From assembly GCF_010093535.1 (NCBI RefSeq), contig NW_022985196.1, forward strand, positions 1 to 64,000: DNA of 64,000 bases. Direction: 5' to 3'. Below the pieces are notes generated by a model. The model was given only the letters and a program-made list of their open reading frames with translations. It did no database searches and was not told where the DNA came from. Both the position numbers and the translations under genes were made by a program. Source of the DNA: Lindgomyces ingoldianus (lineage: Eukaryota > Ascomycota > Dothideomycetes > Pleosporales > Lindgomycetaceae). Positions within the stretch are counted from its first letter, which is position 1; every line of letters begins with the position of its first letter. This document shows, in pieces, positions 14,524 through 25,900 of the stretch.

Positions 14524-14803
14524 TGTTTATACACAGCAGCAGCGTTGCAGCCTAGATATAAGCAATCGCGCACAAGCAGAATTACGTATCTATGTTACAT
14601 AATGCTTATGCGTGAACCTCTGTGCGCAAACATCTAGATATCCCCCTTTTCCTCTGTACAGAGGAAAGATAAGAGTAATAGAACTAAAAACATGTTACCC
14701 TTACCTTACCTACCTTATACGCTGTGCACACTGTACACCACTTTTACTCTTGCTACTTAAGTGCTTATACTATAAGCAGCTAGCTGTTAGAGCCTATTTA
14801 ACA
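14524..14803 (+). repeat. Right LTR of copia element (280 bp)
   Basis: Partner of 8419-8698. Its 5' half is more C-to-T mutated than the left copy, while its 3' end is slightly less so. Confidence 0.87.
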
Positions 14804-17108
14804 GTAATAGTATTTAGTCCTTAGTAGTTAACATAAAATTAAAGCCTACCTCTAGGTTTCTTTATAAATAGTATAAGTAACACTACTAGTAAGAAGCTAG
14901 CTTAAATAAACTCTTTTTAGGTTTTTATTAAAGTATTTTTAGAGCACTTTTAATTTGTTTAGTAACATTTTATATAGTAGCCTATAACTAGGTTATTTGC
15001 TAGGCTTAAAAGTTATTTAGTAATTATATAAATATTATATTAAAAGCTTATTAAACTTGTCTTAAAAAAAACATGTAATAAGTTATAGTAGTCTTAAGAG
15101 ACTATTATTTTTAAGTTAGTGCATTTTTAGAGAGCTAAAGCTTAGTCTATATTAGAAATTATAACTACATAGATTTTATAATCTAGTTGTTAAGCTAAGG
15201 TTATAAATAGGGCAGGTTCTATATAGCAGATGTCTATCTACTGTTTAAGTCCTAGTTTATATCTAAATTAAGTAAGTAAAAATTCTTTAAAGGCTTTCTC
15301 TTCTTTAAGTTTAAGCAGTTATTAAATTATTTTATATAGCCTATTTTAGTAAAAGGCCTAGCTTATTAGCCTTACTTAGGTAGTTTTTCTCTAGGTTATT
15401 AAAAAGTAAGTCTAAAAACCTTCTATATTAAGTGCTACTTAAGTGTTATTTAGGTGTAAGTGTAAGCATATGTCTTAGCATTAGAAAGAGTTAAAGTTTA
15501 AGACTTACTTTTAGTAATTAAAAGTAACTTTATGCTAATACAGCTATAGTTATTCTAGAATTAGGTTATAACATTCTATGTTTATTACATAGAGCTTAAT
15601 CTGCTTCTTATAGTGTTAGTAGGTAATTATAATAGTTATAGTATAAAAAATAAAACTTTTTTTAAGTTATTTTCTATTAAATTTAGTTAGGTAAATTATT
15701 TAGGTAAGTAGTGTTAATTAAAGATTTAGTTTACACGCTAGTTTTTTATTAATATAACTTATGCTATTTACTTCTAAGTTAATAAAAGCCTATATTAGGG
15801 CTAATATAGTTTTTTATTATAAACATATAGAAATATTAACTTAGTACTTTTAGTTATTAGTAAGGGACTTAGCTTATAGGTTAGCAGAGATCTAGTGTTA
15901 AATTAGTCCTAGAGGGCAACTTAGCCCTAGAACAAGCCTTTTTACAGGCTTCTACTGCTATAGCTGCAGCTATGTTAAGAGTAGCAAAAAAGATTAAAGC
16001 TTAAATATAAGTTAAAGCCCTTATAAAAATAAAATTAAAATAGTAAAAATCTTTAATAAGTGCTAGTAGCGCTACTTATGTAGACTTAAAAAAAAGAAAT
16101 AGAGCAGTTTTAGAAAATATAACTATACTTACTACACTTAAAGCATTAACTTTTTTTTTTATAATCTTTACGCTTTTTAAAACTAACTAAAGCATAATTT
16201 AAATTAATTTTTATTACATTAAAGTTTTTATTTATAACTACACTAGTTTAGAGGCGTATTAGAGCTTATATAAAGAGGAACCTTATATTATTATTATAGG
16301 TAGTAATTAGGTTTACATATGTGTTAAGGTTGTTTAGGAGGGGTTCTTCTACTATAGCGCGTTGCAGTTTAGTTAAGAGAGAGTTATATAAGGCTATAAT
16401 TAAACCTATCTTATTTAGGCCTATATTAAATGCAAGTTAGTAGAACTTAGTAAAGTGTAAAGTAAAGCTTTTTTTTTTTATTATAAAGTGTTTAAGTAAC
16501 TTAGAGCTATTAACTCTTTATTTAAGTCTTTATAAGTTACTTATAAAAACACTATAAATTAATCTAGGTTAATAATATTTTTATTTATTAGTAAGTTAAT
16601 TAAGGCTGTTATATTATAGTTAAGTTAAAAGTAGGCATATAGTAACTAAAAGTGTTTAAAGGAAAATTAGTCTATGTTTTCTTTAAGTTTATATTAGAGC
16701 TTATGTAAAAAGAAAAGTAGGTCTTTCTATTTTCTATTAAACAGCAAAGAATTAGAGAGTTAGTTAGATTTTATTACTAAGTTAAAAAAGTTACAGGTTA
16801 TAAGTAGTATTAAGCAGAAAAAAGTTAAGCTATCTCTAGACTTTTAGGTAAGCTTTAAGGCTAGTAAGTTCTTAGTTCTTACTACTATAATAAAAGTTAA
16901 GGCAGAAATAGACTACTTAATAACATAAAGCTATTTTTTAAAGTTCTTTTAAAAAGCTTTAAAGCTTATAATATAGTAGCTTTTTTATAAAGTAAGTGCT
17001 TTTTAAAAGGCTTTTTAGCTTACTTTAATAGCTTAAAGTTATGTAAGTACTAAGCTTATTAGATTAGATTTAGAGGCTATTTTTAGCTAAAGTTTTAACA
17101 TAACATAA

Positions 17109-17426
17109 TGTTATAATTATGCACAAGTAAGGTTATAGAGCTTTATAGAGGTCTAGTTTAATTACTATGTAAGGTATTATAGTAAGTACAAGACATTATA
17201 TAAGAAACAAAAAAGTTTAGAAGAAAATTAGTAATTAAATACTTAGCTTAAAAGTCTAAGCGCTTTAGGTATAAATTAAGCCTGTTCTAGGTTTAGTTAG
17301 TGTTAAAGCAGTTTATGCTTAAGTTTATGTCTATGTTGTGTTGTGTTTATGTTAGACGTGCACTAATAATACTCTAGTACGCGTCTAATACAGTTATGTC
17401 TGGGATCCGGGGAGGATACCGTGACA
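17109..17426 (-). repeat. Right LTR of nested gypsy element (318 bp)
   Basis: Partner of 5375-5692. The last ~30 bp keep GGATCCGGGGAGGATACC, which is mutated in the left copy. Confidence 0.87.
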
Positions 17427-17459
17427 GTGCTTTATTACCTAGCTAGTTTTTTCTAGATA

Positions 17460-18559
17460 ACGTACTTCATGGGCAAGTTGCTCACACACCTGAGTTGCTT
17501 ACTTTTGCTAAGACCCCACTAAACTACCCTTCCTACACTAATGCATTCCCTACAACACTACTTAGACGCGCTAAAAGAATGTTAGATACAGCTTACGCTC
17601 TAAGCTTTTAAATAAAACATAAAACTCTTAAAGAAATATGCTATAGCTATGTATAAAGTCCTATAAAAAATAACAAATAACTATAGCGCTAGACAACCTT
17701 TATAAGCTAATTCTATAGCTAAATTACAGAGGCTAGGTAATAAAAAGAAGTAGGTAATTGTTAAGACTATACTTAAGCTATATGCGCAAAGAATTTCCCC
17801 TTAGATAGCATTTATAGCTAATATAGCTAATTCTTTGCGCGCTAAGCGTAATCTAGGCTATGTTTACATAAACTAGCCTAGTACGTTTGTAAAGCGTTAT
17901 TTAGAGCTTAAAGTAAAGTTTTAAGCGCAAGTATAGTTAAAAGATATCTAGCTAATTATAAACCCTATCTTGCTAAAGTTATACATGTTATTATCCTAGA
18001 TGCTATACTTAGCTTTAATATTCTCTATAAGGCTAAACCTGCCCTAAATTACTCTAGGACTCTTACAAAAAGCTCTTTTATAGTTATACTTACGCTTAAA
18101 TGTTACTTTAAGCTCTAAATAATGCTTTACAAATGTACTAGGCTAGTTTATGCAAACATGGCCTAGATTACGCTTAGTGCGCAAAGAATTAGCTATATTA
18201 GCTATAAATGCTATTTAAAAGGAAATTCCTTGCGCATATAGCTTAAGTATAGTCTTAATAATTACCTGCTTCTTTTTATTGCCTAGCTTCTATAATTTAG
18301 CTGTAAAATTAGCTTATAAAGGTTGTCTAGCGCTATAGTTATTTATTGTTTTTTATAGGACTTTACATATAGCTATAGCACATTTCTTTAAGAGTTTTAT
18401 GTCTTATTTAAAAGCTTAGAGTGTAAGCTGTATCTAACATTCTTTTAGCGCGTCTAAGTAGTATTATAGGGAATGCATTAGTGTAGGAAGGGTGGTTTAG
18501 TAGGGTCTTAGCAAAAGTGAGCAACTTAGGTGTGTAAGCAACTCGCCCATGAAGTACGT
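17460..18559. mobile_element. Fold-back element A1, 1100 bp palindrome with TA duplications
   Basis: It starts ACGTACTTCATGGGCAAGTT and ends with the complement of ACGTACTTCATGGGCGAGTT, with TA at 17,458-17,459 and 18,560-18,561. Most of the left half recurs as reverse complement in the right half (for example the ACTAATGCATTCCCTA and GCTATAGCTAATATAGC blocks), so each arm is about 450-500 bp around a short centre. No open frame is present. It sits inside the outer gypsy element. TA duplication suggests mobilisation by a Tc1/mariner-type transposase, which is inference. Confidence 0.8.
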
Positions 18560-21500
18560 TAAGCCTAAAGGTACTTTTATACTAATAGCTATATATTCTA
18601 TAAATTCTTAGCTAGTTTTTATATGTTTTTACTAGTAAGCTACTTTTTTTATTTTACTAAAAAAAAAAATTTATTTTTTTAATTACTTAAAATATGTTTA
18701 ACTTTATACTTAGTTTTTTTATCCTTTTATTTTTATATAAATAAGGGAATTTTTTTAAGTGCTTTCCCTAGTCTAAAGATGTAAAACTATAGGTGTATCT
18801 TTATATATAAGGGAAGCTTAAGCTTACAGTTGTCTTGTTAAGTTTATAAAACTTTATATAGTTTTATTTTTTTTTTACTAGCTTCTTAGAAGGCCTTAAT
18901 ATTTTAAAGTTTTTAGTGTTAAGGTATATGTAGTCTTTTAAGTAGATTTTTAGTCTTAGTTATTATAATTTATTTATATATTATTTTATTATTTCTTAAC
19001 TAGATCTAGCTTTAACTACTAATTTTTTATGTATATTTTATAAGTTTAATAACTAGTCTATTAATTTTTAGAGGTCTATAGGCTAGTTTTCTTATAGTAT
19101 AAAGTATAAGTTATAACTAAAATTAGCTTTATATAGTGTTTTTTTATTATAGCTAATTCTACTATATTAATAGCTAGCTATGCTATAGGGAGCTATTCTG
19201 CCTAGTTATTTTAAGTGTAAGAGATATACTTTCTTAAGTACTTTTCTACTTTAGCATTTACTCTTTTAGTTTAACTATTTATTTATAGGTAGTATGCAGT
19301 AGACAACTTATATGTTATTTTAAAGTGTTTTATAGCTGCTTTCTAAAATCTGCTAGTAAATAATTTATCCTTATCTAAGATAATAACTTTAAGGCATTTA
19401 TATACTAATATAATATTTTATTTAAGTTTATAAATAAATTTTTTAGCTATAATAGTCTTCTTTAATAGCTATATGTGTAGGTATTTAGTAGTTTTGTTAA
19501 AAGCTACTATAATTATATTACACTTTCTTTCTATTTCTAGTTCTCTAAATAAAGAAAGTTTTATAATAAAGTTTATTATAATTATTATTTATAGTTATTT
19601 AGAAGCTTTAATTAGTTAAAAGTATTTATAAGTCTTATATCTTTATAAGTTATTTTTATTATAAGTGTTACATTTTTTAAGCACCTTTATGCACAGTTGC
19701 TTTACTTTTAGTATGTGTTATAGTATAGCAGCTTATAACTTTTTCTAAAGGGTGCCTATACCTAGGTGTCTAAATATTAGAGACTTATAATATTTATAGA
19801 TTAAGTTCTTTTATCTTTATTTATTTACTATAAGTATATAAAGGTCTTTTATAGGTCTAGGCCTATTATAGATCTATTTTTTATTAGTTTTTTTAAAAAA
19901 AGTAAACTTTTTAGTTTTTTTTCTTTTCTTTATTAAAGTAATCTAATTTTTAGCTAAGAGTGTTAGCCTGCTAGTTCTATGCTTCTAGAACATGCTTAAT
20001 AATGTAATTAAACTAAGCAAGTTTTATTGCTTATTTTATGTGCATTAAAAAGAGCTTTTTTATAGTTAGAAATGTAACTAAATTTATATAGTCTATTATA
20101 ATATAAAAGGGTTTTACTATTCTGTGTAACTCTGTAGCCTATACTCTTACTGTGTTTAGTATTACTTTTAGCTTTTTATTAGGTATGCTGTAGCTAGCTT
20201 TAGGTCCTAAGAACTTAGTAGAGTAGTATGCTACTAGGTGCTATCTGTTATTCTTCTGCTTTTAGTAAAATGTTGCTTTACTAGCTTTTAAAGATGCGTC
20301 TATGTAGATCTTAGTGTCTAGGTGTAAGTTATATATTCTTAGTACTAGCTTAAATGTTATAGCTTTTTTTAATATTATAAATGCCTTATTTATTTATAGA
20401 GTCTAGGTAAATTTTACTATAGCCCTTTCTTTAGTAGTAGCATTTATTAAAGGTATAGTAATTTTTAAATAGTCTTTAATTATTTTTCTAATGTAGCCTA
20501 ATAGTCTAAGGAATCTCTTAACTTTCTTAACTATTATAGGCACTAGCTACTTAAGTACTTTTTATACTTTAGCTAGGTTAATTTTTATTTCTTTACTATT
20601 AATTATAAATCTTAAGTATTTTATTTTAGTAATGTAAAACTTACATTTAAAAAGCTATAAATAAAGTCTATATTTTTTTAGCTTTTCTAAGACTTTTTAT
20701 ACCTGTTATACATAGTCTTCTAAGCTATTTTTTCAGTAGATAAGAACATTATCTAGGTATACTAAAGTAAAGACATTAAAATATAGGTTAAAGGCAGTGT
20801 TAATAATTTATTAAAATGTTGCTAGGGTGTTTATTAAGCTAAATAGCATTACTAGTAGCTTATAAAGTTTTTATAAAGTCTAAAATACTATAAGCTACTT
20901 ATTTTCTTTTTATATTCTTATTTTATTAAATTTGTTTTGTACATTAAACTTTATAAAGTACTAGGTTTCTTTTAGCTAGTTTATAATGTTTTATATAATT
21001 AATAAAGAGAACTAGTTTTAGATTATGTTATTATTTAGAGTTTTATAGTTCTAATAAATATAAATCTTTTCTCTTTTTTTTTTTAGTAAAAACTACTGCT
21101 AAGGCAACTAGGCTATAGCTTTTTTAAATATAGCCTTTTACTAGCATTTAGTTAACATACTTTTATAAGGCTTTTTTTTATATTCTTATAAGAGGTTAAA
21201 GCTTATAGGTCTTTAGATTATAGTCTTTTACTAAATTAATTATATAGTTCTAGAGTTAATGTAGGGGTAATTCTTCTAGATTAGTAGGCGTCTTAAACAT
21301 ATCTTTATAGTCTTTATACTTAGTAGAGATACTACTTTCTTTCTAGACTTAAAAGATTCTAACTTATTTTATGTTTTTATTAGCTTTAATTTCTTTATAA
21401 AAGACTTTTTTAAGTTTTTTTTTTATTATTCTTACTGCCTATGCTTTTAGTTCTTAGTAGAGGAATTTTTAGAGCTTTCTTTTTTTAAAGTAGTAACTAC

Positions 21501-23213
21501 TACCTTGCTTTACTTACTTATAGACTAAGTATAAGTTATTATAGCATGCTAACTAGGTTATGCTTATGTAATTATTAAAACTTTCTATAGTTATTATTCT
21601 TTAATTAATAGTAAAGTTATGTGTTTTTAACTAGTTATATTCTAAAATTATGTTATACTTACTTTTTAATAAAAGTATATTTATAAATTTCTAATTTTTT
21701 ATGTTTAAAGTTATAAGGTTTTTTTATATGTTTTTAGGTTAATTTATTTATTACTATACTTAATTAAGGATGTGTTAGTAAAAGTTACCTTAAACAAGAC
21801 TTTTTTTACTTAGCAAAGAATACTTTGTTTATTTACCTAGTTTTTGTCTACTGCAGTAAAGGTGTATCTACTATTAATAAGAGCTAGTCTTAATTGTCCT
21901 TTAAATGTAAAAGTTATAGTTAGGCTATATTTTATCTTTTATCCTACTATAACTATTGCTAATATATTATAAAGGACTTCTTTGTTTTCTAAGAGGTAAA
22001 AGTTAATGTTTTATAAGTTATTATTAAATTTATTTTTCTTTTTTTTATAAATTTAGTGCTCTCTATTGCAATAGTTAGCTACTTTACACTTATAGTCTTC
22101 TACTAGGTAATATAATGTTAGGTAATCTTCTTTTTTTACTGCTTTTTATTAAAAGTAATAAAACTTATAATTATTTTTATTTTTATAATTTAGCTATTTT
22201 TCTTACTTGTAAAAAAACGCTATCTAACAAGTGTAATAGTTTATAGTTTTGCAGGCTAAGGCTGTTTCTTACTATAAGCATCTATTATAGTTCTTTTCTT
22301 ATATAGGCTACTATTCTGCTTAGTGCTTATTATTCTAGTGTTTAGTGCAATACTGTCGCGTACACTAGTACTAAGAGTATAGATAATTGTTAGGTCTATG
22401 TAAGGTGTTAAGAGGGCTCTCCTAAGTCTACTAGAGGTACTCCCTAGTTTGTACTATCTGTATAGGGTGTTCTTTCCACTAGCAATTATTAGTGCTGTAG
22501 GCGTTGCTTCTACAGAGTACACACTAGCTGTAGTTTTTTTGTTATCTATAGTTCTATAGATAGCTGTTAGAGCGTTCTTAAAAGCTTTAACACTACTAAA
22601 CACTTTCTTAGTTTTAGAAGTAAGTGCTGTTCTATTAGCTTTAAAATCTATCTAGTTGTCTACATGTAGTTAGAACTAAATTATAAAGGGGCCTTCTAAG
22701 TATAATTTTATTTAGGATATTATTTCTACATTAGTTTAAAATGCTCTCTTATTATACTATATATAAAAGTGGCATCTAGTAAAGAAAGAGTAAAGGTTTT
22801 TTAGTAATTTTTTAAAAAGCTTTAAAAGGGCTAGTTTTAAAGTCTTTTTAGCTGTAATGCTTATTCTCTTAGTAGAGATATTCTAGAGTTTAGCTAGCTC
22901 TACCTATAGTGCATGTATCTAGTGCGCAGAGCTAGTAGCTTATAAAGGATTTATAAGTAATAAAAAGTTGTTAAATTCTACTACTTTTTAGTAAAAGTTT
23001 TTAACTTTTTTTTAAAAGTTTACTAGTTTATTTATTTTATTACTAATTTACTAAAGTTTTTTTATGTTGTTTTAGATTATATTAATCTATTCTGCTAAAA
23101 TAGCTTTACTTTAAGTAGAAACTTTTATAAATTCTAATAAAGCTATATAGGCTATGTTAGAATCTAAGTTGTGTTAAGTAGAATTTATACTTTTTAAAAA
23201 GAGTAGTATTTAA

Positions 23214-23804
23214 TGTTATAATTTTTACTTTATAAAAGCACTTAGGTCTATAATATTTCTAGTAGGGAAGTAGGACAGGTGATAGGGGCTAACAGTAGGG
23301 TGTACAGTCCTACGTATAGGCTATAGGTCTATTAGAGGGAAGGTAGAGTAACTAGATTATAGTTTACTCTATATGCAGCAGTATAGTAGCTAGGGTTAAA
23401 CAGTCTTGTTAGACAAGGTTAGAGGTATATATAGTGTAAGATATACAGATAGTATTATAGCTCTTTAAAAAGCTAAATGCTACTTAGTCTATATAAAAAA
23501 TAAACTAAACATTAAACACACCTTTTAAAGGTTATTTAATATAGAAACTATATACATGTATAAAGGGTGCTAAGGCGAGCAGGACAAGTTTATATAAGCC
23601 TGCTAAAAAGAGCTCTACAAGCTCTCTTAGACTTGTTAGACACGCAGCCTGCTCCTTTACTAGACAACGCACTCCTCTATTACCACAGGTAGTGGTGCTG
23701 CTTCTGTGTCCTCTGACTGGTCCATAAGCGAGCCCTGCTCTAACCTAGCTAGATTGTGGAGCACTGCCGGTGGAGTTACGCTGGTCCAACCGTAGACCGT
23801 AACA
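23214..23804 (-). repeat. Right LTR of outer gypsy element (591 bp)
   Basis: Partner of 4120-4710. Here the C/G-rich, least mutated part is the outer (right) ~250 bp, the mirror image of the left copy. Confidence 0.88.
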
Positions 23805-23809
23805 CGTAC

Positions 23810-24001
23810 CTAACAGGTTGGCCGGCCACACAGGTTGGCCGGCCACTTTTGCTAAGCCCCTACTAAAACTACCCTATTCTAGCGCAAAACTGCCTACTTT
23901 AGCCTTATATAAAGTAATATAACATAAGATATTATTTAAAGTCTACTTTTACTACTTGTTTATATGTACATAAGTTATGCTTAGTCTAATTATACTGCCT
24001 A
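23810..24001. mobile_element. Fold-back family B end fragment, continuation of 4114-4119
   Basis: It begins CTAACAGGTTGGCCGGCCAC (the GGTTGGCCGGCCAC unit occurs twice) and runs as an inverted copy of the right end of element 24,004-25,135, including GCGCAAAACTGCCTACTTTA. It stops at the TA where that element is inserted, so it is a truncated copy hit twice: by the LTR element on the left and by another fold-back element on the right. Confidence 0.6.
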
Positions 24002-24003
24002 TA

Positions 24004-25135
24004 ACGTACCTAACGAGTTGGCCGGCCACACAGGTTGGCCGGCCACTTTTGCCAAGCCCCCACTAAACTCTACCTATCTACATAATGCCTTAACAACAAC
24101 ACTAGATTAAATCTTCTAAAGAACATTAGATATAGCTTACTTTTTAGGCTTTTAAATAAGACTTAAAACTCTTTTTATAACACGCTGTAGCTATCTATAA
24201 TATCTCTTACACAACACTAAGCAATTAACGCGCTAGACAGCCTTTATAAGTAGAATACTAGCCTAAATTAAGGAATTTAACTAAGCTTAAAAAAAAAGTA
24301 GTTATTAAGTACATACTTAAGCTTATTACGCGCAGATTTCCTCTTAGGCTTATAGCTATAGCTAATATAGCTAATCTCTTGCCCACAGAGCGCAATCTAG
24401 GCTAGGTTAGCTTAAACTAGCCTAGTATGTAGGTTAAGCACTGCCCTAAGTTTATAATAAAGTTTAATTATAAGTATAATTCTAAAAGAGTACTTTATAA
24501 AAATCTAAAGGTTATCTAAGGCTAGTTTTGCCTAGTAGCTAACATAAAAGCTAAGTATAGTATCTAGGATAAAGACACGTATAACTTTAATAAGTTAGGC
24601 TTTATAATAGGCTAGATATTAACTAGAGCAGTTATTATAGCTTTAAAGAGATAAGAATAGCTAAAGGTAATATAGTAAAGTAATAAAAAGTAGATAATAG
24701 TTATCTAAAGCATTAATATAATAAAGTAGGCTATAAGATTATAGAGCTTTAAGCAGCAAATAAAGCTGCTACATAACATAGATTACATAAAAGAAAGCAG
24801 ATTTAAGCAAAAGAGACCTTAATAGTTAAAAATAAAGCTTGTTTAACTACTCTAAAGGAGTTTAAAGCGCGTAGTAATAGAAAGAAGCTAAAAACGCAGG
24901 TGCACGCTAAAGAAAGTAAGCTAAGTTAAAGGCAATATAAGCAGTGCAATTAAACTAGGCATAACTTACGTATATATAAGCAAGTAGTAAAAGTAGACTC
25001 TAAATAATATCTTATGTTATATTACTTTATATAGGGCTAAAGTAGGCTGTTTTGCGAGAGAATAGGGTAGTTTTAGTAGGGGCTTAGCAAAAGTGGCCGG
25101 CTAACCCGTGTGGCCGGCCAACCTGTTAGGTACGT
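24004..25135. mobile_element. Fold-back family B element, 1132 bp
   Basis: The terminal repeats ACGTACCTAACGAGTTGGCC at the left and the complement of ACGTACCTAACAGGTTGGCC at the right include a doubled GGCCGGCCAC unit and AAAAGTG/CACTTTT with GGGGCTTAGC or its complement; about 65 bp match. TA lies at 24,002-24,003 and 25,136-25,137. The left arm resembles the arm of A1 (TAGATATAGCTTAC, then AGCTATAGCTAATATAGC). No transposase frame is present. Confidence 0.7.
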
Positions 25136-25137
25136 TA

Positions 25138-25900
25138 TATATTTTTTTATATAAGTAACTTTTATTTTTTATATTATTACTTATTTTACTCTCTACTTAT
25201 AATTTTATTTATTCTTTTAATTTTTTAATAACATACTTCTTAGTTTATACTATAATATAATAATTTAGTTTAATTTACTATCTTCTTATATATTACTTTA
25301 TACTACTAGTTTTAACATAATGTATAATACTTTATACTATTTTACTATCTTTTTCTATAATGTACTATAAACTACTGTAAATTAATATAATGTGTTGTAA
25401 TTTGCTACAATTTGCTACTTTTTACTTACTCTATATTATAATACCTTCTCTTAAATAGCATAACCTAAATTGCAACTACTATCACGTTGCTAAAGTATTC
25501 CCCCTACACTTGCTGTGTATTCCGCTTCCCTAGCTATGCTGCATACTCCCTCTAGTCTCTACTAAGCTTCTCTGTATACCTGCACTGTTAAATAATCTTA
25601 ATTCCTGTCTTTTGCTTAGCAACTGCTCTTGCTAGCAGCACTACTATGTTTAGCTATTAACACTAATTGCTAATGTTTTTACCTATTGCACAGTACTTCT
25701 AACTCATCTAGTAGCGTTAATAACTATAACTTCTCTCTTTATTATGTATGCCCTATTAAAACTAATCCACCTCTTTTCCTGTTATGCCTAAGTGCGCTGT
25801 GCACTGCCTTGCGCTGTGCTTCTGCTACTTGTCTGTCTCTGCTTTTTTTAACGTCTAGTACATTGCATAACTCTCTTAAATCTTGTCTATTACTTTTTAA
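25138..25900. other. AT- then CT-rich gene-free stretch
   Basis: 25,138-25,450 is nearly pure A/T. From 25,450 composition rises and pyrimidine-rich sequence begins, leading into the decayed helicase. An open plus-strand frame at 25,686-26,057 is Ser/Leu/Cys-rich low complexity and is not supported as a gene. Confidence 0.5.

Larger units (their letters stand above)
8419..14803 (+). mobile_element. Ty1/copia LTR retrotransposon, innermost of three nested elements
   Basis: Its 280-bp LTRs (8419-8698 and 14,524-14,803) run TGT...ACA with 5-bp duplications GTAAT at 8414-8418 and 14,804-14,808. The plus strand carries remnants in copia order: a zinc knuckle (KKCFVYYKKRC, near 10,600); a protease-like region near 10,990; a gag-pre-integrase block (LELYCLYC.FRHLYIKRL) near 11,340; an integrase core near 11,460-11,840 ending RQMPIEAH; and a reverse transcriptase near 12,960-13,220 with LLYKAAKLELY, YNPYFLITNKE and a mutated active site reading stop-INNT. 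Protease before integrase before RT identifies Ty1/copia. No frame is intact. Confidence 0.87.
5375..17426 (-). mobile_element. Second Ty3/gypsy LTR retrotransposon, nested in the outer one
   Basis: Its 318-bp LTRs (5375-5692 and 17,109-17,426) start TGTCAC or TGTTAT and end TGACA or GTAACA, with 5-bp duplications GTGCT at 5370-5374 and 17,427-17,431. A C-run (5695-5703) next to the left LTR is a minus-strand polypurine tract, so transcription runs leftward. The minus strand at about 8120-8255 encodes LVMPFSLANTPSTFQHF and then YINNILIYS, the fingers/palm of a Ty3/gypsy reverse transcriptase with both aspartates of the YxDD site mutated to Asn. Without the nested copia element it is about 5.7 kb. 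Confidence 0.88.
4120..23804 (-). mobile_element. Ty3/gypsy LTR retrotransposon (outer element), RIP-mutated
   Basis: Two 591-bp LTRs (4120-4710 and 23,214-23,804) both start TGTTA and end TAACA or GTAACA. Flanking 5-bp duplications CGTAC lie at 4115-4119 and 23,805-23,809. A polypurine tract on the minus strand (GGAAGAAGGGGCAG) abuts the left LTR, so the element is transcribed leftward. Minus-strand reverse transcriptase is readable at about 20,735-20,865: a VML/FSLINTLATF block, then VYLDNVLIY, a RIP-damaged YLDD motif. A KCNTYNKNN integrase zinc remnant lies near 19,640-19,670. Minus nested insertions (5375-17,426 and 17,460-18,559) its own length is about 6.5 kb. Confidence 0.88.
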
